Below, piece by piece: positions 49,301 through 57,120 of a stretch of 64,000 nucleotides of DNA. The position numbers and the translations under genes were made by a program. Within the stretch, counting starts at the first letter, position 1. Each line of letters begins with the position of its first letter. The DNA comes from Diacronema lutheri (lineage: Eukaryota > Haptophyta > Pavlovophyceae > Pavlovales > Pavlovaceae), in the NCBI GenBank assembly GCA_019448385.1, contig JAGTXO010000071.1, positions 1 to 64,000 on the forward strand, read 5' to 3'. Under the pieces are notes generated by a model, which ran no database searches, was not told where the DNA came from, and saw only the letters and a program-made list of their open reading frames with translations.

Positions 49301-52300
49301 TCCAAGCCCGCCGCCAAGCCCGCCGCCGAGCCCACCTCCAAGCCCTCCGCCCAGCCCTCCACCAAGCTCGCCGCCGAGCCCTCCGCCGAGCCCGCCTCCA
49401 AGCCCGCAACCGAGCCCGCCGCCAAGCCCTCCTCCAAGCCCGCCGCCCAGCCCTCCTCCAAGCCCGCCGCCGAGCCCCCCTCCAAGCCCTCCACCGAGCC
49501 CTCCTCCAAGCCCTCCTCCAAGCCCTCCGCCCAGCCCTCCACCAAGCTCGCCGCCGAGCCCTCCGCCGAGCCCGCCGCTGACCCCTCCACCAAGCCCGCC
49601 GCCGAGCCCGCCTCCAAGCCCGCCGCCAAACCCGCCGCCAAGCCCTCCTAAAAGCCCGCCGCCGAGCCCGCCTCCAAGCCCGCCGCCCAGCCCTCCGCAA
49701 AGCCCTCCTCCAAGCCCGCCGCCGAGCCCGCCACCGAACCCGCCTCCAAGCCCGCCGCCGAGCCCTCCTCCAAGCCCGCCGCCGAGCCCGCCTCCAAGCC
49801 CGCCACCCAGCCCTCCGCCAAGCCCGCCGCCGAGCCCTCTTCCAAGCCCGCCGCCAAGCCCTCCTCCAAGCCCGCCGCCAAGCCCTCCGCCGAGCCCTCC
49901 TCCAAACCCACCGCCGAGCCCGCCTCCAAGCCCGCCGCCAAGCCCACCGCCGAGCCCACCTCCAAGCCCTCCGCCCAGCCCTCCACCAAGCTCGCCGCCG
50001 AGCCCTCCTCCAAGCCCGCCTCCAAGCCCGCCGCCAAGCCCACCGCCGAGCCCACATCCAAGCCATCCGCCAAGCGCTGCTCCAAGCCCGCCGCCAAGCC
50101 CTCCGCCGAGCCCGCCTCCAAGCCCGCCGCCAAGCCCGCCGCCAAACCCGCCGCCAAGCCCTCCTAAAAGCCCGCCGCCGAGCCCGCCTCCAAGCCCGCC
50201 GCCCAGCCCTCCGCCAAGCCCTCCTCCAAGCCCGCCGCCGAGCCCGCCACCGAACCCGCCTCCAAGCCCGCCGCCGAGCCCTCCTCCAAGCCCGCCGCCG
50301 AGCCCGCCTCCAAGCCCGCCGCCCAGCCCTCCGCCAAGCCCGCCACCGAGCCCTCTTCCAAGCCCGCCGCCAAGCCCTCCTCCAAGCCCGCCGCCAAGCC
50401 CACCGCCGAGCCCTCCTCCAAACTCACCGCCGAGCCCGCCTCCAAGCCCGCCGCCAAGCCCACCGCCGAGCCCACCTCCAAGCCCTCCGCCCAGCCCTCC
50501 ACCAAGCTCGCCGCCGAGCCCTCCGCCGAGCCCGCCTCCAAGCCCGCCGCCAAGCCCACCTCCAAGCCCTCCGCCGAGCCCTCCTCCAAGCCCGCCGCCG
50601 AGCCCTCCTCCAAGCCCGCCGCCCAGCCCTCCGCCAAGCCCTCCTCCAAGCCCGCCGCCGAGCCCGCCACCGAACCCGCCTCCAAGCCCGCCGCCGAGCC
50701 CTCCTCCAAGCCCGCCGCCGAGCCCGCCTCCAAGCCCGCCGCCCAGCCCTCCGCCAAGCCCTCCTCCAAGCCCGCCACCGAGCCCGCCGCCAAGCCCTCC
50801 TCCAAGCCCGCCGCCCAGCCCTCCTCCAAGCCCGCCGCCGAGCCCCCCTCCAAGCCCTCCACCGAGCCCTCCTCCAAGCCCGCCGCCAAGCCCTCCTCCA
50901 AGCCCTCCGCCCAGCCCTCCACCAAGCTCGCCGCCGAGCCCTCCGCCGAGCCCGCCGCTGACCCCTCCACCAAGCCCGCCGCCGAGCCCGCCTCCAAGCC
51001 CGCCGCCAAACCCGCCGCCAAGCCCTCCTAAAAGCCCGCCGCCGAGCCCGCCTCCAAGCCCGCCGCCCAGCCCTCCGCCAAGCCCTCCTCCAAGCCCGCC
51101 GCCGAGCCCGCCACCGAACCCGCCTCCAAGCCCGCCGCCGAGCCCTCCTCCAAGCCCGCCGCCGAGCCCGCCTCCAAGCCCGCCGCCCAGCCCTCCGCCA
51201 AGCCCGCCGCCGAGCCCTCTTCCAAGCCCGCCGCCAAGCCCTCCTCCAAGCCCGCCGCCAAGCCCTCCGCCGAGCCCGCCGCCCAGCCCTCCGCCAAGCC
51301 CGCCGCCGAGCCCTCTTCCAAGCCCGCCGCCAAGCCCTCCTCCAAGCCCGCCGCCAAGCCCTCCGCCGAGCCCTCCTCCAAGCCCGCCGCCGAGCCCTCC
51401 GCCGAGCCCTCCTCCAAGCCCACCGCCGAGCCCGCCTCCAAGCCCGCCGCCAAGCCCTCCTCCAAGCCCTCCGCCGAGCTTGCCTCCAAGCCCGCCGCCA
51501 AGCCCTCCGCCGAGCCCTCCTCCAAGCCCGCCGCCGAGCAATTCTCCAAGCCCGCCGCCAAGCCCGCCGCCGAGCCCTCCTCCAAGCCCGCCGCCAGGCC
51601 TTCCGCCGAGCCATCTCCCAAGCTCGCCACTGAGCCCGGCTTCAAGCCCGCCCTTAAGCCCGCCGCCGAGCCGTCCGCCGAGCCCATTGCCGAGCCGTCC
51701 GCCGAGCCCGCCGCCCAGCCCTCCGCCGAGCCCGCCACCAAGCCACCCGCCCAGCCCGCCTCCGAGCCCGCCGCCAAGCACTTCGCCGAGCCCTCCGCCA
51801 CGACCACCGCCGAGCCCGCTGCCGAGCCCACCGCCGAGCCCGCCGCCGAGTTCGCCACCGAGCCTACAGCGAAGCACACCATCGAGCCCTTCGCCGAGCC
51901 CAGCGCCAAGAGCGCCACCACATACGTTACCTTACACGCCGCCAAAGCTGCCGCCAAGCCCTCCGCCGAGCTCGCTGCCGAGCCCGCTGCCAAAGTCGCC
52001 GCCGCCACCGAGTCATCCGCCGAGCCCGCCACCAAGCCCACCGCCGCCTCCCTTCGGGGCGGCGCTCTCCGCTGCAGGCGTGTTCGCCCGGCCGGATGGC
52101 AGCGGCGGCGACGACGGCAGCAGCGTCGGTGCGACAGACCAGGGCGCGATCGGTGGCATGGGTCTTGATGCGCGCGGTGAGCATGGACTTGCAGCCGTGC
52201 TTGGCGCGTCCATCGGCGCGCCCGTCGGATGCCTGGCGCTCATGGTGCTCTGCGCAATTTGGTGGAGAGCGCATGTCGCTCGTCAGGCAACGGCGAGCAA

Positions 52301-53342
52301 CAAGGCCTCCAGCGCGCCTCCGTCTCCCGCTGGCTCCTCCGCATCGAGCGCAGGCGGTGGCAATGCGCAGCGCGTGGCGCCGGTGCTTGCTGCATCCGCC
52401 ATGCACGGCGAAGATGACGCCTCGACGCAGGCAGCTGTGGCGGAGCGCGGCTCGGGTGGTGGGAGCGAGCGCGTTGCGCCAATCGCGACGCCGCGGCAAA
52501 GTATGCACCGCGCTGGGGCCGCTGCGCGCCCACCCCAGGTGGGCGTCGAGCGCGAGGCGCTCGCCAGCTGCATGACTGCGGCTGCAACGACCGCACCCAC
52601 CGCGCTCGGCACGGGCATGTCGCGTGGCTCGGCGCGGGCATCTTCGTCTCCGTCGTCCGCGCGCCTGGCGTCGCCCAGCTCGTCTGAGCAGCGTGATGGC
52701 CGTGGCGTTGTCGTCGCGGAGCCGATTGGGGCGGGCACGCCCAGCTCGTGCAAGGCCCTGCCCTTGGCAGCATCGACGCGACGAGCAGCGAGCAATGACG
52801 ATGCAGCCATCGACGCGCTCGAGGCAGGCAGCAGCTTCCTGGTGCTCGACGAGATCGGTCGGATGCAGACGCACGAGCACGACGACCCGGCTGCGGCCGC
52901 GCCTGCGACCACGGCTGCGGCGCTGCAGAGCGTGGCGCGTGACTATGCGCCAGCTCGGGTCGCAGGCGCGACAGCTTGGCATGATCGCCTTGTGCGCGGC
53001 GGCTCGTCGACCGAGCTGCCGCGCGCGGGCACGGGCGTGGCGCCGTTGGCCAGCGATGAAGTGGGTGTCGCAGCCGTCGTCCTACACGAGCCGCAGCCGC
53101 CGTCGGATATCCTTGTTCTCAACAGCGCGTACCGGGTTCTTCACCAGATGCAACCGCCGTTCATGTGCGCAGCGCCACGCCACCACGCCGTGCGGGCGTG
53201 CGTCGCGCGCCATGGCCGCGTTTGTGCGCACGATCTGACTTTCCGCGCTGTGCTGCCGCTGCGTGCGCACAGGTCGGTCAAGCCCAGCTCGAGTGACGTG
53301 TCCAATCTCCGGCCACATGCTGGGGGCGACACGTGGCCGTGA
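46323..53342 (+). CDS. Giant Ser-Pro-rich (extensin/pherophorin-like) membrane protein
   Basis: From ATG 46,323 the product has a signal peptide (VRMVVALATALLAAMCGASA), a Cys-rich ectodomain of about 160 residues with over a dozen Cys (to 46,860), then about 1,730 residues (46,870-52,060) almost wholly of SPPP repeats. After that come a short linker, a membrane span (GASIGAPVGCLALMVLCAIWW, about 52,205-52,267) and a cytosolic tail of about 350 Ala/Ser-rich residues. Such repeats form rigid rods and are normally proline-hydroxylated and arabinosylated in algal and plant cell walls. Longer repeats are nested inside, marked by a PPKSPPP variant at 49,650, 50,166 and 51,030. A candidate intron at 53,165-53,272 (GTGCGCAGC to GCACAG) would shorten the product to about 2,303 residues. 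It starts 97 bp after the S1 gene stop. Confidence 0.8.
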   Translation: MTAGWRVRMVVALATALLAAMCGASACNSMSECAVDVICADGVLTPVEVGQYSPSGSCAAIDCTGLPDACAEGVGARSTTSSEIAWRTAGGGADACEWACKPAGHYLRWSRAHSSGCYMCALANEGMWSPALDNALYPCENAGSGETYEFNEGPTGYSSPDCPVKCYQFDGEYTGNTSCAPKPPPPPSSPPRPPPRPPHHPPQPPPSPPPSPPPSPPPSPPPSSPPSPPPSPPPSPSPSPPPNPPPSPKPGPPPSPPTSPPPSPPPSPPPSPPPTTPPSPPPSPPPSPPPRLPPSPPRSPPPSPPPSPPPSPPPSPLPSPPPSPPPSPPPSHPPSPPPNPPPSPPPSPPPSPPPSPLPSPPPSPPPSPPPSHPPSPPPSPPPSPPPSPPPSPPPSPPPSPPPSPPPSPPPSLPPSPPPSPPPSPPPSPPPSPPPSSPPSPPPSPPPTAPPSPPPNPPPSPPPSDPPSPPPSPPPSPLPSPPPSPPPSPPPSHPPSPPPNPPPSPPPSPPPSPPPSPQPSPPPSPPPSPPPSPPPSPPPSHPPSPPPNPPPSPPPSPPPSPPPSPPPSPPPSPPPSSPPSPPPSPPPSPPPSPPPSPPPSPPPSPPPSPPPSPPPSPPPSPPPSPPPSPPPSPPPSPPPSPPPSPPPSPPPSPPPSPPPSPPPSPPPSPPPSPPPSPPPSPPPSPPPSPPPSPPPSPPPRPPPSPLPSAPPSPPPSPPPSPPPSPPPSPPPSTPPNPPPSPPPSPPPSPPPGPPPSPPPSPPPSPPPSPPPSPPPSPPPSPPPSPPPSPPPSPPPSPPPSPPPSPPPSPPPSPPPSLPPSPPPSRPPSPPPSPPPSPPPSPPPSPPPSPPPSLPPSPPPSLPPSPPPSPPPSPSPSPPPSPLPSPPPSPPPSLPPSPPPSLPPSPPPSPPPSPPPSPPPSPPPSPPPSLPPSPPPSLPPSPPPSLSPSPPPSPPPSPSPSPPPSPLPSPPPSPPPSPPPSHPPSPPPNSPPSPPPSPPPSPPPSPPPSPPPSPPPSSPPSPPPSPPPSPQPSPPPSPPPSPPPSPPPSPPPSPPPSPPPSPPPSPPPSPPPSPPPSSPPSPPPSPPLTPPPSPPPSPPPSPPPNPPPSPPKSPPPSPPPSPPPSPPQSPPPSPPPSPPPNPPPSPPPSPPPSPPPSPPPSPPPSPPPSPPPSPLPSPPPSPPPSPPPSPPPSPPPNPPPSPPPSPPPSPPPSPPPSPPPSPPPSSPPSPPPSPPPSPPPSPPPSPHPSHPPSAAPSPPPSPPPSPPPSPPPSPPPNPPPSPPKSPPPSPPPSPPPSPPPSPPPSPPPSPPPNPPPSPPPSPPPSPPPSPPPSPPPSPPPSPPPSPLPSPPPSPPPSPPPSPPPSPPPNSPPSPPPSPPPSPPPSPPPSPPPSPPPSSPPSPPPSPPPSPPPSPPPSPPPSPPPSPPPSPPPSPPPSPPPSPPPSPPPSPPPNPPPSPPPSPPPSPPPSPPPSPPPSPPPSPPPSPPPSPPPSPPPSPPPSPPPSPPPSPPPSPPPSPPPSPPPSPPPSPPPSPPPSSPPSPPPSPPLTPPPSPPPSPPPSPPPNPPPSPPKSPPPSPPPSPPPSPPPSPPPSPPPSPPPNPPPSPPPSPPPSPPPSPPPSPPPSPPPSPPPSPLPSPPPSPPPSPPPSPPPSPPPSPPPSPPPSPLPSPPPSPPPSPPPSPPPSPPPSPPPSPPPSPPPSPPPSPPPSPPPSPPPSPPPSLPPSPPPSPPPSPPPSPPPSNSPSPPPSPPPSPPPSPPPGLPPSHLPSSPLSPASSPPLSPPPSRPPSPLPSRPPSPPPSPPPSPPPSHPPSPPPSPPPSTSPSPPPRPPPSPLPSPPPSPPPSSPPSLQRSTPSSPSPSPAPRAPPHTLPYTPPKLPPSPPPSSLPSPLPKSPPPPSHPPSPPPSPPPPPFGAALSAAGVFARPDGSGGDDGSSVGATDQGAIGGMGLDARGEHGLAAVLGASIGAPVGCLALMVLCAIWWRAHVARQATASNKASSAPPSPAGSSASSAGGGNAQRVAPVLAASAMHGEDDASTQAAVAERGSGGGSERVAPIATPRQSMHRAGAAARPPQVGVEREALASCMTAAATTAPTALGTGMSRGSARASSSPSSARLASPSSSEQRDGRGVVVAEPIGAGTPSSCKALPLAASTRRAASNDDAAIDALEAGSSFLVLDEIGRMQTHEHDDPAAAAPATTAAALQSVARDYAPARVAGATAWHDRLVRGGSSTELPRAGTGVAPLASDEVGVAAVVLHEPQPPSDILVLNSAYRVLHQMQPPFMCAAPRHHAVRACVARHGRVCAHDLTFRAVLPLRAHRSVKPSSSDVSNLRPHAGGDTWP
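46870..52060 (+). repeat. SPPP-coding repeat array with nested higher-order copies
   Basis: About 5.2 kb of 12-bp units of the AGCCCGCCGCCG/AGCCCTCCTCCA type. Rare residue changes (K, N, Q, T, L, H, D for S or P) make longer copies visible. The block around PPKSPPP recurs at spacings of 516 and 864 bp, and the [20 protein letters not shown] version at 49.56 and 50.95 kb lies 1,380 bp apart. The frame stays open throughout. Confidence 0.9.
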
Positions 53343-53525
53343 GAGTCACCTACGTCGTGCGCGCGCGCGCGCGAGCGCGTCGGGCGCGATGCGACGAGCG
53401 GCGCGGCTCCCGTCGGACGCGTTCGGAGCGTGAGTAGTACTTAATTGACCACACTTAATTGACCATACCCATAAGGACATCTTCGGAATGCCGGCAGCAA
53501 CGGACGCAACGAAGTCCATGTCTCC
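53343..53525 (+). promoter_or_regulatory. Promoter region with duplicated ACTTAATTGACCA
   Basis: This 183-bp gap precedes the sulfotransferase/P4H fusion gene. Two copies of CACTTAATTGACCATA-like sequence (53,440-53,452 and 53,454-53,467) form the only AT-rich patch. They are likely core promoter or activator-binding sequence. Confidence 0.4.
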
Positions 53526-56500
53526 ATGAAAATTGCACGATTCACGACCCTGCTGCTCGCGGGCGCGGCGCGCGGCGAGATGCTGCGCGCCGACGCGGAC
53601 GCCGACGCTCTGCTCGTGGCGCTCGAGCGCTCCGCATCGGCGCGCCTTCCGCCGAGCGCGCAGCAGGTGCCCGTCGCGCTCGAGCCGCTCGAGCTGGCGC
53701 ACGCGCCGGCCGGTCCCGCCGCTGGCGGAGACGCGGCGAGCGCGAGCGCGCTCTCGCGCGTTGGCGTGCGCTTCTGCGACGTTGACATTGCCGCGCACAA
53801 GGCGACCATGCCAAGCGTACCTCTCTTCGACGACTTCGTTGCGCTTAGCGGCTGCAACGCGTCGACGACGCAGGTGATCGCCGCGAGCGAGCTGCTCGTG
53901 TCGCTTGCGCGCGTGCACGGTCTCAAGAGCAGCGCGTGGGCGCAGCCGGCGCTGGTGATCTTCCACGTGGGAAGCTGCGGGTCCGCGGCGCTCACCAACA
54001 TGCTCGCTGTCCTCCCCGGCATCATCGCGCTCTCCGAGCCCGCCCTGCTCACCAGCGCGCTGCTGCTCGGCGATGTCTCGCGCCGGCTTGAAACCGCCAC
54101 GACCGGCGAGGAGGTCCTGCTCCTCAGGCTGATCGCGCACCTCGCGCACCGCGGCGGCTCGTCGCGGCTCGCCGCCGCTCGTGCAGCTGGCGAGCCGTTC
54201 GCTCCGGCCGACGCCCGCCTCGTCCTCCAGCTGCCGAGCGCGCTGCCCCTCGTGCGCGACGACGCGATGAAGCTGCTCGCGGCCGCCTGGCCGTCCGCCC
54301 GCTGGGCGCTGCTCACGCGCGCGCCGGTGCCCGTGATGGCGCGGCTGCTCGGTGAGGACGCGCAGCTCGCGGTGGGCGCGTCGCGCCGCATCGCTCTTGC
54401 GCGCTCCGCGTGCCTCCGCTCGCGCGCGCGGCTCAGCCGGCACGTCGCCGCCGTGCTCGCAGCTGCGAGTGCCGTTGAGCCCTTCCTTCGCGCTGCGCGC
54501 GGTGTGGGCAGCCGGCCGCTGGCGCTGCGCGCGGCCGAGCCGTACGCGCTGCCCGCCGAGGCGTACTGCGCGGCGCAGCTCGCGGCCGTCCAACTTGCCG
54601 TGCTCGACGGCGCCGCCGAACGCGCGGACGCGAGCGCCGACGGCGGCGGCACTGGCGCGGCCGCCGGCGCAGCCGCCGGCGCAGCCGCCGACGTCGTTGC
54701 GAAGCTGCTCGTCCTCGACCACGCGCAGCTGCCGTTGGAGGCATTGGACAGGGTCGTCGCGCACGCGCGCCTCCCGCCCGTCGAGCAGAGCGCGCGCACC
54801 CTCGTCCAAGCGGTCGGCTCGGTCGCCACGATGCCGGACGGCACCCGCAGGTGCGTCCGACCGCGCGCCACGGGGGCCCGGGGCACGGGCGGGTGCTAGG
54901 GTGTGTCGCGCGGACGCGCCTTGGCTCGCGCGCTCGTAACGTTGCGGCATGCTGCGCGCGCGCCGCGCGGGTCGCCACCCGCCACAGCCCGCCGCCCGCC
55001 ATGCGCTGCGCTGCCGCAGGCACATGCCCGACGGAGAGGAGCCCTCTGCGGTCGCGGCTGCGTCGCGTGCGACGGTCTATTGGGCGTGCGCGCTCGCCGC
55101 GCCGATGCGGGCGCACGCGCTGCACCACGCGGAGGTGACAAGCTCGCGGCGCGCCCGCGGCGAGGACGGGGCGGGCCCGCCGTTGGTGATCGCAGCGCTC
55201 AATGCGCGCGGCGACGTGCGCACACGCGACGACGGCAACAGCGACGACGGCAACAGCGACGACGGCAACAGCGACGATGGCAACAGCGACGACGGCAACA
55301 GCGACGACGGCAACAGCGACGACGGCAACAGCGACGACGGCAACAGCGACGACGGCGACAGCGACGGCGGCGACGGCGACGACGGCGACAGCGACGGCGG
55401 TGACGGCGACGACGGCGACGGCGGTGACGGCGACGACGGCGACGGCGACGGCGCAGCGGCCGGCGCAGGCGCGGCGCGGAACGGCACAGCCGCGGGCGCC
55501 GCCGCCGCAGCCATCGCGCGCGCCGCGTACGGTGCGCACTTGGACGCCGCGGCGTGCGGTGCGCCGCCGTCGGGCGATGAGGCGGGCACGTGGCTTCACT
55601 CTGGTGGCGTGTGGGGTGCGGACAGTGGGCGCATGCCGCGCTGCGACGGCGCGCCTCTGCACGGCGCGCACGGCGCGGATGGCATGAACGGCGTGGACAG
55701 CGCGGCGAGCCGCCGCTCGTTTGATGCGCTGCTCGCCGCGGCCGACGCCGCGTACGCAGAGGCCGAGCTGCCGCGCGCGGAGATGTGTGCTCGCGCCGCG
55801 CTCGCGGCGCGCGGCGGCAGCTCGGCCGAGCGCGCGCGGCTGATCGAGAGATTGGCGATGCTCGAGGATGTGTTCGCGCGCGCGGCGCACGGCCGCGTGC
55901 ACCACGCGGTGCGCGAAACGCATCGGCCAAAGGCGGGAACACTCGTCGGGTGGCTGGCGCATGGCGCTCAGCCCGACGTGATGGCGGTCGAGGCGGACGG
56001 CCTCGTTGCGCCCGCCGGCGGCGATGTGCGACTCTATCGCGGAGCCCTCTCGGTCGAGCTGTGCGCGAGCCTGATCGAGCTCTTCGAGGCGTCGTCCTCC
56101 GAGCACTACGAGGGCAACGTATTCGTCGGCAAGACGCTGCAGGTTGTCAAGGCGAGCAAGTGCACTACGGAGCTCGACATTTCAAACTCGCCGTCCGCAG
56201 TGTGGGCGGGCGTCGACGAGATTTTGCTGCGCGCGCTCACCGCCGCGCTCGCACGCTACGTGCGCACCAACCCGGGGTACAGCGCGATGGCCAACCCGCT
56301 CTTCGACGAGGGCTTCCGGTTGAAACGCTATCCGCCGCCGCAGGAGTCGAGCGGCTTCACTGGCAGGCATGACTGGCACGCCGACCGCACTGCGGTGTAC
56401 AACTGCCGCGAGCTTGCATTCATCTTCTACCTCAACACGGTGGAGGAGGGGCAGGGCGGCGAGACGCTCTTCTACACGCCATACCGCCTTGCCGTCCGGC

Positions 56501-56811
56501 CCGAGTCCGGCGCTGTGCTCATCTTCCCCGCGGGGCCGAGCCACCTGCACGCGGGCGCGGACATGCTCGGCCACGCGAGCAAGTACACGATCACCACGTT
56601 CGTGCGCTCATGCGCCTTCGACTCGCCCGTCGACCATGGCGGGCATGGGCACGCGCCAGCGCACGGCGCGCGCGTCGTCGCTGCGATGCGCGAGGACTTT
56701 GCGCCGTCGGCGGCGAATTGGATGCCGCCGCCCGCCAACGGCGGTGCGGGCGCACCGTGGCGCACTGGGAGCCTCGGCCGCTTGGACGCCGAGCTTTTCC
56801 CACCCGACTGA
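53526..56811 (+). CDS. Sulfotransferase-like and prolyl-4-hydroxylase-like fusion protein
   Basis: Two exons (53,526-54,850 and 55,020-56,811; GTGCGT to GCCGCAG) give 1,038 residues. The N-terminus MKIARFTTLLLAGAARG may be a weak signal peptide. The first half has a P-loop-like LVIFHVGSCGSAALTNML followed by EPALLTSALL, as in sulfotransferase-fold proteins that bind PAPS. A (DDGNS)n acidic linker follows. The C-terminal half is a 2-oxoglutarate/Fe(II) oxygenase of the prolyl-4-hydroxylase type. It has RHDWHADRTAVYN with the HxD ligands, LAFIFYLNTVEEGQGGETLF, GAVLIFPAGPSHLHAG with the distal His, and KYTITTFVR with the 2-oxoglutarate Lys. The gene follows the giant Pro-rich protein, a plausible substrate, on the same strand. 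Hydroxylation of that protein is inference. Confidence 0.78.
55222..55455 (+). repeat. 15-bp tandem repeat coding DDGNS units
   Basis: The unit GACGACGGCAACAGC is repeated about eight to nine times and then decays into GACGGCGACGACGGC-type units. It encodes an acidic flexible linker between the two enzyme halves of the fusion protein. Confidence 0.9.
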
Positions 56812-57120
56812 GGATGGCGAGACTGCACCCTGTTCTTAGCGCGCACTCCGGAAGCGTTTTTGAAGAGGACGGATTGTGTCCCGTCAGCGGGCGAATGGAT
56901 GGCTCTAGGCGTTCATGCGCAGAAATGGCCGCCAGCCAATGCCCCGTCCCCCAGTGTGCCTTCCAATTCCTCCATTTCGCGCCGATCTGCGCGCGCCGTG
57001 CGCCGATTTTTAGCGCGCGCACGCGCGCGCGCGCCGTCTGCGCGGCGCTTCAGCGCAGACCGCGACGTGCGACGCTGCAAGCCGCGCGTGCACGCGCGCC
57101 ACCAGCGCCGGCGCGCCGCG
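56812..57120. other. Convergent intergenic region
   Basis: These 309 bp separate the stop of the fusion gene (plus) from the stop of the CAMK-type kinase (minus). An alternating GCGC stretch lies at about 57,015-57,035. No gene or clear polyadenylation signal is seen. Confidence 0.4.

Noticed and set aside
46919-51877. Very long Gly-Gly-Leu-Gly frame on the minus strand
   Set aside because: It is the antisense shadow of the SPPP repeat; the plus-strand frame has a signal peptide, Cys-rich domain and membrane span.
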